Of a stretch of 64,000 nucleotides of DNA, positions 27,868 to 35,028 are shown in pieces (within the stretch, counting starts at the first letter, position 1; each line of letters starts with the position of its first letter). A program made the translations under genes and the position numbers. The stretch comes from a bacterium. GTDB lineage: Bacteria; Acidobacteriota; Thermoanaerobaculia; Multivoradales; J023. The DNA lies in NCBI GenBank assembly GCA_024226315.1, contig JAAELT010000307.1, positions 43,365 to 107,364 of the forward strand, given 5' to 3'. Under the pieces are notes generated by a model that did not search any database, was not told the DNA's origin, and saw only the letters and a list, made by a program, of their open reading frames with translations.

Positions 27868-28425
27868 CGCTCCTTGTAACTCATGGAGGATGTAACCGTT
27901 TGGGTTCACGTCTTCGCCCTGCCTGAGCTCGGATGGATCGCTCATCGGTGGGCCGACCTTCTCGGATAGCCACGAGACCACTTCTATGAACGGGGCTGCA
28001 TCATACAGTCTATCAACCGCTAGTTCTGGGAGGAAGGCACTGTCGGGGAGATAGACTACGCAGGACGCCTTCCACACCCGTCCAAGGATGGTGCTGGCTT
28101 CCATTAGCAGGTCCGAGGTCCGCGCATCGTGGACGAACGCCCACCAACGTGTGAGATGACAAAGCTCGATACCGCTACGGAACGCGGTCCCGAAGAAGCC
28201 TGCAGGCCCCTCGATAGACAAGTGTCCAGCGTTGACTAGTTCCTCCGGCACCGAGCTGTGAGCGCAGTCTCGGTTCCAGCGCCATGGCCGCTCGTAGTCG
28301 ATGATGTCTTCTGGTCGCAGGGGACTCGGCGGGTCCGGCGCCTCGGCGTTCAGGAGACTGGGGAGGTCGTACAGGTCCTCCAGGGCCAGGTCGTGGTCGC
28401 TCAGGACGGTGACGTCAACGCCCAT
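27862..28425 (-). CDS. cassette gene: uncharacterised 187-residue protein
   Basis: A 187-residue acidic protein starting MGVDVTVLSDHDLALEDLYD. It has Trp-rich segments (RPWRWNRDC; LTRWWAFVHDART) and no signal peptide or membrane helix. I do not recognise the family. The ATG follows the upstream attC terminal core by 9 bases and the stop lies inside the next attC core. The opening words recall other cassette and polymorphic-toxin immunity proteins, but this is only an impression. Confidence 0.72.
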   Translation of the reverse strand: MGVDVTVLSDHDLALEDLYDLPSLLNAEAPDPPSPLRPEDIIDYERPWRWNRDCAHSSVPEELVNAGHLSIEGPAGFFGTAFRSGIELCHLTRWWAFVHDARTSDLLMEASTILGRVWKASCVVYLPDSAFLPELAVDRLYDAAPFIEVVSWLSEKVGPPMSDPSELRQGEDVNPNGYILHELQGAS

Positions 28426-28434
28426 GGTGCGTTG

Positions 28435-28560
28435 GGCTAACGATTGAGCTCACCCAACCCTGACCTGGGGGCGAGCGTCGATTCCTGGTTGATGGTTCAG
28501 GCTAATCATAGCGTTCAATTCCGCGGCGGGTCAGGGTTTGGGTACAGCGTCTTGTTATGC
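28435..28560 (-). repeat. attC site (126 bp)
   Basis: On the - strand: GCATAAC core, ACCCAAACCCTGACC arm, a long middle segment, GGTCAGGGTTGGGT arm, and terminal core GTTAGCC followed 9 bases later by the next ATG. The arms are complementary over about 14 bases. Long attC sites of this size occur in chromosomal arrays. Confidence 0.8.
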
Positions 28561-28580
28561 CCGTTCCTGTGTGTAGTGCG

Positions 28581-29312
28581 TCACCGGTCTGCCTTAGGCT
28601 GACCCAACCCCAATCCACCCTGATGAGGGGATTGCACGTAGTTCTCGGGGGGCTTTGGTAGATTGGCGATGCACTCTCTGGAGCAAGCATGAACTAACAG
28701 GGGCACCACATCCGTGGCGATGCGCAGAGAGATCCAATACTGAATTGGCTGTGTATCGCCGAACGAGCCCTCGCATACGCTGCAGCGTTGAGGCACGCAC
28801 GGATGATCTTGCGGGAGCCTTGGGAACGGCGCTCGATCCTTATAATTCCCGTAGAGTGCTCGTGTGCTAATCGTGCTGTCCTTTAGTTTCTTGCAACGCG
28901 TGATCTCGTAGGGAAACCAATGAAGGCGATAGGAAGTGTAAGGGCTAAACTGCTTCAACGCAGTCATCTCGCCGATCTCGGGCGGAATCCGAACGAGACT
29001 GCTTCCGTAGAGGATCAAGTGCTTGACGCGCTTTAGGGTGCTGATGCTCTTAGGCAGCTCCGTGACTTGCGCCCACTCTTCCGGCTTCATCTCCGGCCCT
29101 GGGGAGAACTCCCTTCGCCCGTCGGCAGCCGCCTGCTCAATCAACTCATTAATGCGCTGCCATCCGGCGCTTCCGGTGTCTTGCTCCTCCTGATGAATCT
29201 GAAGTTCCGTCCACTTCTCTTCCTCGTATTGAGGATCTAGGCAATGGCAGAACGGCCTTGGAACGGTGTTCGCTGGAGCCTCCTTCGCCCACAGATTCTT
29301 CAGCAACTTCAT
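28581..29312 (-). CDS. cassette gene: leucine-rich-repeat-like protein with C-terminal Cys pairs
   Basis: A 243-residue protein from ATG 29312, 15 bases after a GTTATGC core; the frame runs further upstream into the attC but that is non-coding. The middle (about residues 85-150) has LRR-like spacing: LPKSISTLKRVKHLILYGSS, LVRIPPEIGEMTALKQF. Near the C-terminus CSVCEG and CSREC could form a zinc site. LRR proteins mediate protein binding. No export signal. Confidence 0.74.
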   Translation of the reverse strand: MKLLKNLWAKEAPANTVPRPFCHCLDPQYEEEKWTELQIHQEEQDTGSAGWQRINELIEQAAADGRREFSPGPEMKPEEWAQVTELPKSISTLKRVKHLILYGSSLVRIPPEIGEMTALKQFSPYTSYRLHWFPYEITRCKKLKDSTISTRALYGNYKDRAPFPRLPQDHPCVPQRCSVCEGSFGDTQPIQYWISLRIATDVVPLLVHACSRECIANLPKPPENYVQSPHQGGLGLGQPKADR

Positions 29313-29327
29313 GGCGCTAGTTTCTTG

Positions 29328-29387
29328 GCATAACGAGAAGGCTCTCTGGCGCGCGTCAGCGCGTCCGGGAGCAGCCATTTGTTCTGC
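29328..29387 (-). repeat. attC site (60 bp)
   Basis: On the - strand: GCAGAAC (slightly degenerate first core), AAATGGCTGCTCC, a GC-rich loop with GACGCGCTGACGCGC, AGAGAGCCTTCTC and a perfect terminal core GTTATGC. It starts directly after the stop of the antitoxin-like gene. Confidence 0.75.
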
Positions 29388-29597
29388 CTAGCGATGCTCC
29401 TTTGCAATGAGTTGACGCACAGCCGGCACCAAATCATTCGGGACCTCGATGAAGGTCTGGGACGGATCCTCCCAAGCCGCTTCATCCTCAGCAACAGCCT
29501 CCTCTTCAGTCTGAGTCTCATAGTGGGCGAGAACACGCTCGACCCGGTCTTCATCCCACCCAGGTGGGTACTTGCTCTCCTTCTTCATCTCGATCAT
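29388..29597 (-). CDS. cassette antitoxin-like small protein
   Basis: A 69-residue protein overlapping the preceding toxin-like gene by four bases (ATGA). The text KYPPGWDEDRVERVLAHYE followed by an acidic middle (EEEAVAEDEAAWED) and PNDLVPAVRQLIAK is the pattern of small antitoxins found next to DUF4258/RelE-fold toxins. The order toxin-antitoxin is reversed relative to vapBC. The stop abuts the attC at 29387. Confidence 0.75.
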   Translation of the reverse strand: MIEMKKESKYPPGWDEDRVERVLAHYETQTEEEAVAEDEAAWEDPSQTFIEVPNDLVPAVRQLIAKEHR

Positions 29598-29872
29598 CTC
29601 CTTCGGCGCCTACGCCGGTACGCTTTCAGTGGTTTGCCGGTCAGATCGTATGCGGTGATGACGAACACGCTGTCAGGCTCGGCGTCAGGGACGTATACTA
29701 CACGGAGGTACCTACCAGCCAGCGTTTGGCCGAGCACAACCCTCGAGTCTTCTCGACCTGGTCGATCTTCGCCAGGTCTTCGCAGTATCTGCTCAACCTC
29801 TTCTTCTTCAACATCATGATCATAAATGTGCGGCAGACCCGTGATGCGATTAATGTGGAAGCGGAGTTTCAT
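29594..29872 (-). CDS. cassette toxin-like protein (DUF4258, RelE/BrnT-type fold)
   Basis: A 92-residue basic protein: the middle RYLRVVYVPDAEPDSVFVIT and the end AYDLTGKPLKAYRRRRRRR match DUF4258-type toxins, which are predicted ribonucleases of the BrnT/RelE class. The poly-Arg tail is typical. It is coupled to the antitoxin-like gene. As toxin-antitoxin cassettes stabilise integron arrays, the location fits that role. Confidence 0.77.
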   Translation of the reverse strand: MKLRFHINRITGLPHIYDHDVEEEEVEQILRRPGEDRPGREDSRVVLGQTLAGRYLRVVYVPDAEPDSVFVITAYDLTGKPLKAYRRRRRRR

Positions 29873-29921
29873 CTCTGGTCATCTCGTGTTGCGGAAAGCT
29901 GCACGCTTTCGCCTTCAAGTT

Positions 29922-30042
29922 GCAGAACGATGTAGATCAGGGGCGCTCATTGGCCAGCACCGCCTCAATGGCGGCATTGTACCTCAATCGCCACCGGACG
30001 CTCAAGAGCGCTGCAAGCGACCCCTGCATCTGATTGTTCTGT
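29922..30042 (-). repeat. probable attC-like site (about 120 bp)
   Basis: On the - strand ACAGAAC-AATCAGATGCAGGGG at one end is complementary with few mismatches to CCCCTGATCTACATC-GTTCTGC at the other, with an inner GCCGCCATTGAGGCGG hairpin. It lies 3' of the lipoprotein gene and 5' of the toxin gene, the place where an attC is expected. The cores deviate from GTTRRRY. The rest of 29873-30098 holds no gene. Confidence 0.5.
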
Positions 30043-30098
30043 GCTGTAGGCCGCCGGGTTTGCGTTTCAATATCTTGAACCATGGGTTTTAGCTCGCC

Positions 30099-31514
30099 CT
30101 ACGATTCTCGCCTCAAGATCGGTACAACAGCTGAATGAACTGCACCAAGCCCTCTCTTCGTGGCAACTAGAAAGAGCAGAAAGGAGAGCGCGAAACAAGT
30201 AACGATGTAGACGCCAACAACGATCAAATACAACAAGATCGACTCGAACGGAACGCCCAGCAAGCCTGCTAAGTAAAAAGCGAAAAAGTCGGCACGTACA
30301 CCGCATACGCATGCGAGCATCACTGCAAATATACCACGCCAGCTGAGCGCCCACACGGCCGCCAGAGTACCTGCCGGCTCTTCGGGCTGTGCCGGTCGCG
30401 ACTTCAGGAAAGCAGTGGCAGCAAAACAGACTCCTATCCAGCCAAGCGCCAACCCAAGCGGTGCCTTTTCGCCGGCGAACTCGCTGACGAAGAGAACCCC
30501 GAAGATCCAAGCAGTTATGTAGCCAATGCCGCCCACAATCGCGAAACGAACTGCCCGCAGACCAAAATGGGCCGCTGCCGCAGAGAGTGCGATTTCACTC
30601 GCGACGAAGGCGAGCAGTATAAATACATTCATTCCCGTCTCAATTCCCAGACGGCCGCAGAATGTGTAATCTTCACTGTCATCTGGCGTTATAAGTGGAA
30701 CCAGGGCTGTTTCGACGTCCTGCGCTGCGCCGCCGACGTATTTGAGTTTCGATTCGCCTATTTCCTCCTCCTCAACCAATCCTGCATAGACGCCGCTTGG
30801 CGTCAACACTGCCACGCGAATCCAACCCGGTTGCGGGAGACTACGATCGGTCTCCCTGGGCAATACATCGATGACCGATTCCGCTTCCCGAACCAAGCGC
30901 CGCGCTGCCACCTGAGCCGGCTCTTCGGACGATTCTGCTTCACCTATCACATACGCATCCGTACTAGCAAACATCCATGGGGTTCCGTCTTCATAACCCC
31001 CAACAACAATTGTCAGGTCCTCAAAAGCCAACTCGACTACTACGCCAAGTACTTTCAATCCTATCTCTTTCGGAGGCTCCTCCCCAAGCTGACGCAGGAG
31101 GTACCAAGTCCTGAGAATCGTCTGGCTCTCGTTAATTGGGAGTCGCAGGATCTGGTGAAGACAGTCACGCGCCTTCTCGGGTTCTCCGAGCGTTCTATAG
31201 ACGTAGGCCAAGGTAAACCAATACTCACGCTCTTGACTAAGCTGAAGGCCTGGATCTCCCAGAAGAATCTCTGATGCCCCGTGAAGATCGCCCACTTTGA
31301 TCCTCTCCCTGGCCTTGGCAATCGGCTGAGAACTAGCAGGCATCTCGACTATCGAGTCGAGTGTTTGAGCGTCTGGGTAGAGTTGCGACCTAAAAGAGAG
31401 AAGCGCTTCCTTTACATCGAGATTCCCCTCTCCGCCCTCGGCAAGGAAGGAGTCCTGCGGGGCGCCACATGCCGACAGAGTCAAAAGCACAACGAAAATC
31501 GAGGTTCTCGCCAT
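30099..31514 (-). CDS. cassette gene: lipoprotein with TPR-like region and C-terminal membrane helices
   Basis: A 471-residue protein from ATG 31514, chosen because MARTSIFVVLLTLSACGAP is a lipoprotein signal peptide with a lipobox; the frame extends to 31604. Residues about 65-160 look TPR-like (WFTLAYVYRTLGEPEKARDC). A middle beta-rich domain follows (LGVVVELAFEDLTIVVGGY). After about residue 300 come six or so hydrophobic helices. The mix of lipoprotein signal and multi-helix C-terminus is unusual. GC is clearly lower than the chromosome. No known family. Confidence 0.75.
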   Translation of the reverse strand: MARTSIFVVLLTLSACGAPQDSFLAEGGEGNLDVKEALLSFRSQLYPDAQTLDSIVEMPASSQPIAKARERIKVGDLHGASEILLGDPGLQLSQEREYWFTLAYVYRTLGEPEKARDCLHQILRLPINESQTILRTWYLLRQLGEEPPKEIGLKVLGVVVELAFEDLTIVVGGYEDGTPWMFASTDAYVIGEAESSEEPAQVAARRLVREAESVIDVLPRETDRSLPQPGWIRVAVLTPSGVYAGLVEEEEIGESKLKYVGGAAQDVETALVPLITPDDSEDYTFCGRLGIETGMNVFILLAFVASEIALSAAAAHFGLRAVRFAIVGGIGYITAWIFGVLFVSEFAGEKAPLGLALGWIGVCFAATAFLKSRPAQPEEPAGTLAAVWALSWRGIFAVMLACVCGVRADFFAFYLAGLLGVPFESILLYLIVVGVYIVTCFALSFLLFLVATKRGLGAVHSAVVPILRRES

Positions 31515-31617
31515 TATCTGTAGATCCTGCAGATTCGCTCCGTGGCTGCGTCCTAGACGCTGCAGAACTTCCTGCGCTATTCTAAGACGAATTGCGTTGC
31601 TCATGGTGCTAGGAACC

Positions 31618-31645
31618 TACCAATTGACGCCGAACGTCAAAGGTA
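31618..31645. repeat. hairpin between two cassette genes
   Basis: Stem TACC..TTGACG pairs with CGTCAA..GGTA around a CCGAA loop. It is where an attC should lie (3' of the 31657 gene), but cores are not convincing. It may be a decayed attC or a transcript-end hairpin. Confidence 0.4.
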
Positions 31646-31656
31646 ACTGGGGCCCG

Positions 31657-32088
31657 TCAGGGCATCCAGTTCACCGCCTTGTTCGCCATTTCACGCCATT
31701 GATCTGGAGTGAAGGACCCTGGCAAATCTAAGATCACTTTATCCTGTTCATCTGCATACGGATCAATCGCTAGGTTCATGAAAAACTCCAGTGTTTCTTC
31801 AATGCTCTCATCGTCATGCCAGGTGGTAATGCAAATGTCATCGCTTTGATCAAAATCAGGCCTTTCGATATCAGCCAAGTCAACTGTAGTATCCCAGCTT
31901 CCAGAGCTTTTGCCCCAAGCGCACATATACTTGCAGTTGTTGGCGATCAGCCATCGGGATATGGACATCTGATCTTCTTCAGTAACTGCATTTACCGGGT
32001 CGTAAACCAAAGCAGTGAATCGCTTGCGCCCTAAGGTAGGCGGAAGATCGGATGGCCCATTGATGCTACGGATCACGGAGACAGGCAT
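31657..32088 (-). CDS. cassette gene: uncharacterised 143-residue protein
   Basis: A 143-residue acidic soluble protein. Distinct segments are RFTALVYDPVNAVTEEDQ, a Cys-Lys-Tyr-Met-Cys stretch (NNCKYMCAWG), SWDTTVDLAD and ITTWHDDESIEETLEFF. I associate this pattern with an unnamed family of small cassette or phage-borne proteins but cannot name it safely. It is the first gene of the - strand array. A TATAAT (minus strand, 32116-32111) lies about 23 bases before its ATG, so its mRNA may have a very short leader. Confidence 0.7.
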   Translation of the reverse strand: MPVSVIRSINGPSDLPPTLGRKRFTALVYDPVNAVTEEDQMSISRWLIANNCKYMCAWGKSSGSWDTTVDLADIERPDFDQSDDICITTWHDDESIEETLEFFMNLAIDPYADEQDKVILDLPGSFTPDQWREMANKAVNWMP

Positions 32089-32110
32089 GGATCTGATGGC
32101 GAACTATGTG

Positions 32111-32331
32111 ATTATACTGCGAAGCTCCGGGGGTTATACTGCGAGAGTCTCTAGATTCCTCTCATACTCGCAGGGTAACACGGATTGGCGCTCTGGACGG
32201 CTTCGTTTCTAAGTTCCTCTCCGGGAACACTTGCGAGGATACCGCAGCGCTACCGAGCCCGTCAAAGACTGCGAGGCGTTCGCGGCCTAACTCCGGAATC
32301 TCTCCCAAGAAGTCGCGATTCGCAGCCTAAC
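32111..32331. repeat. cluster of GTTAnnCYGCGA motifs in both orientations at the array's upstream end
   Basis: Five 12-bp copies: ATTATACTGCGA (32111-32122) and GTTATACTGCGA (32133-32144) on +, and GTTACCCTGCGA (32179-32168), GTTAGGCCGCGA (32291-32280), GTTAGGCTGCGA (32331-32320) on -. The inner + and - copies form an inverted repeat. The first seven bases resemble integron cores (GTTRRRY). The first copy also contains a minus-strand TATAAT. The surrounding 32089-32432 shows no gene; it is where attI and the cassette promoter would be expected. Confidence 0.5.
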
Positions 32332-32436
32332 CAGGTATCGCCCCAGGGCCAACAACCGCGTATCCCTCTGAGGTTGAGCAGTTTGTGCGGTCGACTCGGG
32401 GATAAACACGCGGGCCAACGCCGCGGGCAGCGAAGC

Positions 32437-32470
32437 AAGAAACCCCTCCCAGCGTGGACGCCGGGAGGGG
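32437..32470 (-). terminator. rho-independent terminator of the 32493-33356 gene
   Basis: On the - strand the stem CCCCTCCC pairs with GGGAGGGG across a 12-base loop and is followed by TTTCTT. It lies 22 bases past the stop of the gene. Confidence 0.75.
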
Positions 32471-32492
32471 CCGTGGGGAATCAGAATCCCCG

Positions 32493-33356
32493 TCAGGCAG
32501 CCGACGTTGCCGACTGCTCGCTACCGGACTCGGGCTCCGGAGTCACCGACTCGGGTTCCGCGTCGGCATCCGAAGTCCCTTCGGACTCCGAACCCGACTC
32601 GGCTTCCGCCGGCTCCTCGCGCTGGCCGCCGTCCCGGCCGAGCTGACGCACGGTCGGGCGGATGCGATCGGCCAACTCGGTCTCGCCGGCGACTCGGAAG
32701 GTCGTCTCCAGCAGACGAGTGATGCGAATGAACTGGACGTCGAATTCCTCCATCGCCTGGTCCTTGCGGACCTGCGCCGTGTCGAGCTGCTTGCTCCGCT
32801 CGATGTAGCGCGCCAGTAGAGGACGCATCTCCTCGATCTCGCGATCGAGCTCGTCCGCCCACTCGTTGCCGTCCTGAGGACCCTTCACCCAGCGGTCGGA
32901 GACCAGCTCCACCTCCGGGTCGCGCAGGCGGTCACGGATGATCTCCGCCTGACGCACCAGGGGTTTCGGTTCCTGGGCGACGTTGAAGTCGAGACTCAGT
33001 GAGCTCACCTTGTCTTCGTCCCAGAGACCCTGGCAGGTCGCTCGCAGACTCAGGATGTCACCCCTGAGCCTGCCCTCCGGCACGGCGAGATCCTTGCGCA
33101 CCTCGTCGAGCCTGGAGACGGCGGCCTGCTGCTGCTCGTCGGCCTTCACCATGGCGTCCCGGTAGCTCACCAGCTTGCGGCTGTAGAGCGTGATCGGGGT
33201 CGCCAGATCCGGCAGCTCCTGACCTTCGGCGAGAACCGGGGAGAGGTACTCCCCGAGACCACCCTCGATGACCGGCCCCTGGACCGTCGCCGCACCGACG
33301 ACCAGGTCGCAGAGACCGACCCTCTTCATCACCATCGTTTTCAGTTTTTTGCCCAT
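32493..33356 (-). CDS. uncharacterised helical/coiled-coil protein with acidic Ser/Glu-rich tail
   Basis: A 287-residue protein from ATG 33356, which has AAGGAGAA 7 bases upstream; the open frame beyond it lies in repeats and is not coding. It opens MGKKLKTMVMKRVGLCDLVV. Residues about 60-235 are almost wholly helical and charged, with heptad-like stretches (VSRLDEVRKDLAVPEGRL; REIEEMRPLLARYIERS). The last 45 residues are low-complexity Glu/Ser/Pro. No signal peptide. It has its own terminator and an upstream palindrome, so it is a single-gene unit. I do not recognise a family. Confidence 0.8.
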   Translation of the reverse strand: MGKKLKTMVMKRVGLCDLVVGAATVQGPVIEGGLGEYLSPVLAEGQELPDLATPITLYSRKLVSYRDAMVKADEQQQAAVSRLDEVRKDLAVPEGRLRGDILSLRATCQGLWDEDKVSSLSLDFNVAQEPKPLVRQAEIIRDRLRDPEVELVSDRWVKGPQDGNEWADELDREIEEMRPLLARYIERSKQLDTAQVRKDQAMEEFDVQFIRITRLLETTFRVAGETELADRIRPTVRQLGRDGGQREEPAEAESGSESEGTSDADAEPESVTPEPESGSEQSATSAA

Positions 33357-33526
33357 TGGCAGTTCTCCTTGGTTTACGGTTTTGCCGCGCCCCGCGAGCG
33401 CCTCCTCACCCGGTCCGACACTGCGCGCCGCATCGTTTCGGGATCGTCGGTGCCACGTGTCGCGGCGATGGGCAAACCGTACCGGAGAAATCCCGCCTGA
33501 CAAGGGGTCGGTTTCGTTTCGCCAAG

Positions 33527-33544
33527 ACCGACCGAGCGGTCGGT
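33527..33544. promoter_or_regulatory. 18-bp palindrome, TetR-type operator candidate
   Basis: ACCGACCG-AG-CGGTCGGT: eight-base perfect arms around two bases. It lies 171 bases upstream of the 32493-33356 gene's start in an intergenic region of nearly 600 bases. The pattern is like TetR-family operators and also overlaps in wording with the AACCG..CGGTT site before the 9243 regulator. Confidence 0.5.
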
Positions 33545-33633
33545 TCAAGGCGAGTAGAAAAATGTACCGCCAAGGCAGAAGCTTCGCCGGGCGCCTCTCG
33601 GCCGGAACGTACGATCCGTCTGGTCTCACCTCA

Positions 33634-33779
33634 CTTGGACATTTATCCAAACGCCGACTTTTGGCAAAAGGAGGGCTTTGGATGTTTGTCCAAGCACCTA
33701 CTTTTGGCAAAAGGAGGGCCTTGGATACTTGTCCAAGCACTCGCTGAGGCAAAAGGAAGGCCTTGGATACTTGTCCAAG
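33634..33779. repeat. 42-bp tandem repeat with embedded palindrome (3.5 copies)
   Basis: The unit is CTTGGATACTTGTCCAAG plus a spacer containing TTTTGGCAAAAGGAGGG; units start at about 33634, 33676, 33719 and 33761. Each copy carries the palindrome CTTGGA-n6-TCCAAG. The last two palindromes are identical. It fills part of the 33357-33941 intergenic space between the coiled-coil gene and the dehydrogenase; no gene is seen in that space. Confidence 0.8.
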
Positions 33780-33941
33780 TCCGCCCAGAGCCGAAAGCCG
33801 AGGCCTGGTCTTCAACCCGAGAGCTCGATTCGGCGCGAGAGCATTGCCCAAAGCGCTCCACCACCACCTTTTCCTCGGTGTAGAGCTGCACCACGTCGCG
33901 GTCAGGCCGTGGATCGCCAAGCCTCTGGGGCTGGAGTCGCC

Positions 33942-35009
33942 CTAGAGCGCTGCCGCGATTGCCGCCGTCATCTGCTCGGTGGTCGCATCGCCGCCCAGGT
34001 CCGGCGTGCGCGCCTCGCCGGCGAGGAGCACCCGCTCGATCGCCCTCATCACCCGTCGCGCCGCCTCTGCTTCGCCGATGTGCTGGAGCAGCATGGCGCC
34101 CGCCCAGGTGGCGCCGATCGGATTGGCGATACCCTGCCCGGCGATGTCCGGCGCCGAGCCGTGGATGGCCTCGAACATCGACGGGTAGCGGCGCTCGGGG
34201 TTGATGTTGCCGCTCGCCCCCATCCCCAGGCTGCCGGAGATGGCCGCGCCCAGGTCAGTGAGGATGTCGCCGAACAGGTTCGACGCCACGATCACGTCGA
34301 GCGTCTGCGGGTGGCTGACCATGCGCGCGGCCAGGGCGTCGATGTGGTAGGAGGTTGCCCACACCGACGGATAGTCCTCGGCGATGGCGTCGACGATCTC
34401 GTCCCACATCACCATCGAGTGCTGGAGGGCGTTGGACTTGGTGGCGCTGGCCAGCATCTTCCGCGGCCGCCGTGACGCCAGCTCGAAGGCGTACCGAACG
34501 ATCCTCTCGACCCCCCTGCGGGTGAAGATAGCGGTCTGCTCGGCGACTTCCCCCGGCGTGCCGATCAGCCGGCGTTTGCCGATGCCCGAGTACTCGCCTT
34601 CGGAGTTCTCGCGCACGCAGACCATGTCGACGTCCTTCACTCCACGGCCGCCGAGCGGCGAGACGATCCCCGGCAGCAGACGCATCGGCCGTAGGTTCAC
34701 GTACTGATCGAATCCCTTGCGGATCGGCAGCACCAGACCCCACACCGGCACGTGTTCGGCGATCTGGGGCGAGCCGACCGCCCCGAGAAAGATGGCGTTG
34801 TACGGTTCCAGCAGCTCCAGAGCATTCTCGGGCATCATGTAGCCGTTCTCGGCGTGGTAGTCGCAACCCCAGGAGAAGTCCTTGCATTCGAGCGTGAAAC
34901 CGCCCTGACGGCCCGCCTCGTGGAGCACCGACAGTGCCGCCGGCACCACCTCCAGGCCGATGCCGTCACCGGCGATCACCGCGATCCCGTAGCTGCGCTT
35001 GGTCCCCAC
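33942..35009 (-). CDS. isocitrate/isopropylmalate dehydrogenase family enzyme (tartrate/D-malate dehydrogenase-like)
   Basis: A 355-residue beta-decarboxylating dehydrogenase. Signature parts: IAVIAGDGIGLEVVP at the start, YVNLRPMRLLPG, VRENSEGEYSGIG (the tartrate/D-malate wording), Lys in SATKSNAL, the Asp cluster SNLFGDILTDLGA, and EAIHGSAPDIAGQGIANP. Cofactor is probably NAD+, with Mn2+/Mg2+. It ends a - strand operon with an SDR and a symporter 19 bases upstream, which suggests oxidation of an imported hydroxy acid. Confidence 0.9.
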   Translation of the reverse strand: MGTKRSYGIAVIAGDGIGLEVVPAALSVLHEAGRQGGFTLECKDFSWGCDYHAENGYMMPENALELLEPYNAIFLGAVGSPQIAEHVPVWGLVLPIRKGFDQYVNLRPMRLLPGIVSPLGGRGVKDVDMVCVRENSEGEYSGIGKRRLIGTPGEVAEQTAIFTRRGVERIVRYAFELASRRPRKMLASATKSNALQHSMVMWDEIVDAIAEDYPSVWATSYHIDALAARMVSHPQTLDVIVASNLFGDILTDLGAAISGSLGMGASGNINPERRYPSMFEAIHGSAPDIAGQGIANPIGATWAGAMLLQHIGEAEAARRVMRAIERVLLAGEARTPDLGGDATTEQMTAAIAAAL

Positions 35010-35028
35010 CCTCGACTCCCGCCCGGGC

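Noticed and set aside
31505..31604. Start of the cassette lipoprotein at 31604
   Set aside because: The extra 30 residues have no hydrophobic or conserved text, whereas a lipoprotein signal begins cleanly at 31514.
33357..33920. N-terminal extension of the 32493 coiled-coil gene through the minisatellite
   Set aside because: The extension translates the tandem repeat and palindrome; ATG 33356 has a good ribosome site and the text changes character there.
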